Below are positions 63,163 to 64,000 of a stretch of DNA of 64,000 nucleotides, in pieces (the stretch's first letter is position 1; each line of letters opens with the position of its first letter). The notes under the pieces were generated by a model, which was given only the letters and a program-made list of their open reading frames with translations, was not told where the DNA came from and ran no database searches. The DNA is from an uncultured bacterium (GTDB lineage: Bacteria > Bacillota > Clostridia > Lachnospirales > Lachnospiraceae): assembly GCA_947073545.1 (NCBI GenBank), contig CAMTMP010000007.1, forward strand, positions 84,059 through 148,058, in the 5' to 3' direction. The position numbers were made by a program, and so were the translations under genes.

Positions 63163-63927
63163 TCAAAGCCCAAAAAGCCGCCTCGCGTTTCGCTCCGTAA
63201 TCTCCACCACTTCCTCATAGGAAATCCCTTTAAGCGCCGCAATCGCCTCCGCCACAAAGGGGAGGTTCAGCGACGAATTGCGCGCCCCGCGGTGCGGCTC
63301 CGGCGAAAGGTAGGGACTGTCCGTTTCCAGAAGAAGCTTGTCCGTCGGAATATACGCAACCGCCTCTTTCAGCTTCTTCGCATTCTTAAAGGTAATGACG
63401 CCGCCGATGCCAAAATAAAAATCCATGTTCAAATATTCTCTCGCCATCTCCTTCGCGTAGGAAAAGCAGTGCACCACGCCGCCGATCTCCCCCGCCCGGT
63501 GCGCCTGCATGATATCCAGCGTGTCCTTCGCCGCTTCCCTGGAATGGATAATAACGGGCAGTTTAACCTCCGCCGCAAGCACAAGTTGTCTGGCAAACCA
63601 CTCTTTCTGTAAAGATACCGCGGGCTCCGGGTAATGGTAATCCAGTCCCGTCTCGCCCACCGCCACGATCTTCTCATGGCCGCACATCGCCCGCAGCCGC
63701 TCCATGCCCTCCTCCGAAAGCTCCTCCACCTCGCTTGGATGTACGCCGACCGCTCCGTATATAAAAGGATACTGCTCCGCCAGCTTCAAGGTGGCCTCGC
63801 TCCCGGCAAGGCTGGCTCCTATATTAATTACCGTGCCAATCCCGTTTCCCGCAAGCGAAGAAAGCAGTTCCTCCCTGTCCGCATCAAAATCCTCATCATC
63901 ATAGTGCGCATGGCTTTCAAAAATCAT
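63163..63927 (-). CDS. tatD: TatD-family metal-dependent hydrolase
   Basis: A 254-residue TIM-barrel hydrolase started at MIFESHAHYDD (ATG 63927, GGAG six bases upstream) with all metal ligands: HAH near the N-terminus, VAVGETGLDYHY (Glu), PVIIHSREA (His), GVVHCFSY (His) and LLLETDSPYLSP (Asp). TatD proteins act as 3'-5' exonucleases or D-aminoacyl-tRNA deacylase-like hydrolases. In Firmicutes the gene typically lies between metG and rsmA; metG would be to the right of the window. Confidence 0.95.
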   Translation of the reverse strand: MIFESHAHYDDEDFDADREELLSSLAGNGIGTVINIGASLAGSEATLKLAEQYPFIYGAVGVHPSEVEELSEEGMERLRAMCGHEKIVAVGETGLDYHYPEPAVSLQKEWFARQLVLAAEVKLPVIIHSREAAKDTLDIMQAHRAGEIGGVVHCFSYAKEMAREYLNMDFYFGIGGVITFKNAKKLKEAVAYIPTDKLLLETDSPYLSPEPHRGARNSSLNLPFVAEAIAALKGISYEEVVEITERNARRLFGL

Positions 63928-64000
63928 AAAAATCTCCATTCCGCCGCCTTTGGCTGGCGGCACAAATAGCAATGAAAGTATTTCAACTCTCCACGTTGTG

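Overview
The window looks like a chromosomal segment from a Lachnospiraceae-type member of the class Clostridia. The evidence is strong Gram-positive ribosome binding sites, Lys-rich lipoprotein signal peptides, LplABC-type sugar transporters, YesM/YesN-type two-component pairs, a GLUG/MMPL surface pair, and housekeeping genes (rsmA, tatD, glgB) that resemble that family. I see no rRNA, tRNA or CRISPR array. Genus and species cannot be settled from the window.

Layout. 1-9155 (minus) is an AT-rich surface-glycan locus: a partial formyltransferase, two SGNH hydrolases, a lone Rossmann-like domain, a nitrilase-family amidase, a CBS-DegT aminotransferase fusion, a TIM-barrel isomerase/epimerase, a NeuB-family nonulosonate synthase and a CDP-glycerol glycerophosphotransferase-like protein. 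9156-12556 is an accessory islet: a perfect 22-bp inverted repeat, a structured noncoding stretch, a TnpB-family protein that appears to have lost all three RuvC catalytic acids, and a tyrosine recombinase gene flanked by two 25-bp sites that are exact reverse complements of each other. 12565-19271 holds an OmpR-type two-component system and a divergent three-gene lantibiotic/bacitracin-type ABC exporter, split by an AT-rich AAA ATPase/RloB-like defence-type pair. Two nearly identical 22-bp boxes lie on either side of that pair.

19434-30400 (minus) carries a small conserved protein, a PanE-like reductase, a binding-protein-dependent ABC importer whose ATPase has a large insertion, an HD-domain protein, and a sensing trio (lipoprotein, YesM-type kinase, AraC-type regulator) that probably controls the importer. 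30588-40249 (plus) is a ten-gene Mrp/Mbh-like cation/proton antiporter operon with four pump-type subunits and no hydrogenase genes. 40541-41689 is an Rpn-type nuclease with a coding minisatellite.

41770-48091 (minus) pairs a giant GLUG-repeat surface protein with an MMPL/RND exporter behind a promoter that contains a TetR-like palindrome. 48236-50283 (plus) is a Ktr/Trk potassium uptake pair. 50352-56978 is a fructan/sucrose locus: a GH32 hydrolase, an LplABC-type importer whose binding-protein gene has an in-frame early stop, and a divergent LacI-family regulator. 56979-63927 (minus) contains a decayed metallo-beta-lactamase-fold pseudogene, the glycogen branching enzyme, a TPR protein with a degenerate AAA domain, rsmA and tatD.

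The best candidate for an undescribed system is 9156-12556: a nuclease-dead TnpB-like protein, a guide-RNA-like region and a recombinase between inverted sites, next to surface-glycan genes. Its parts are read directly from sequence; how they work together is inference.
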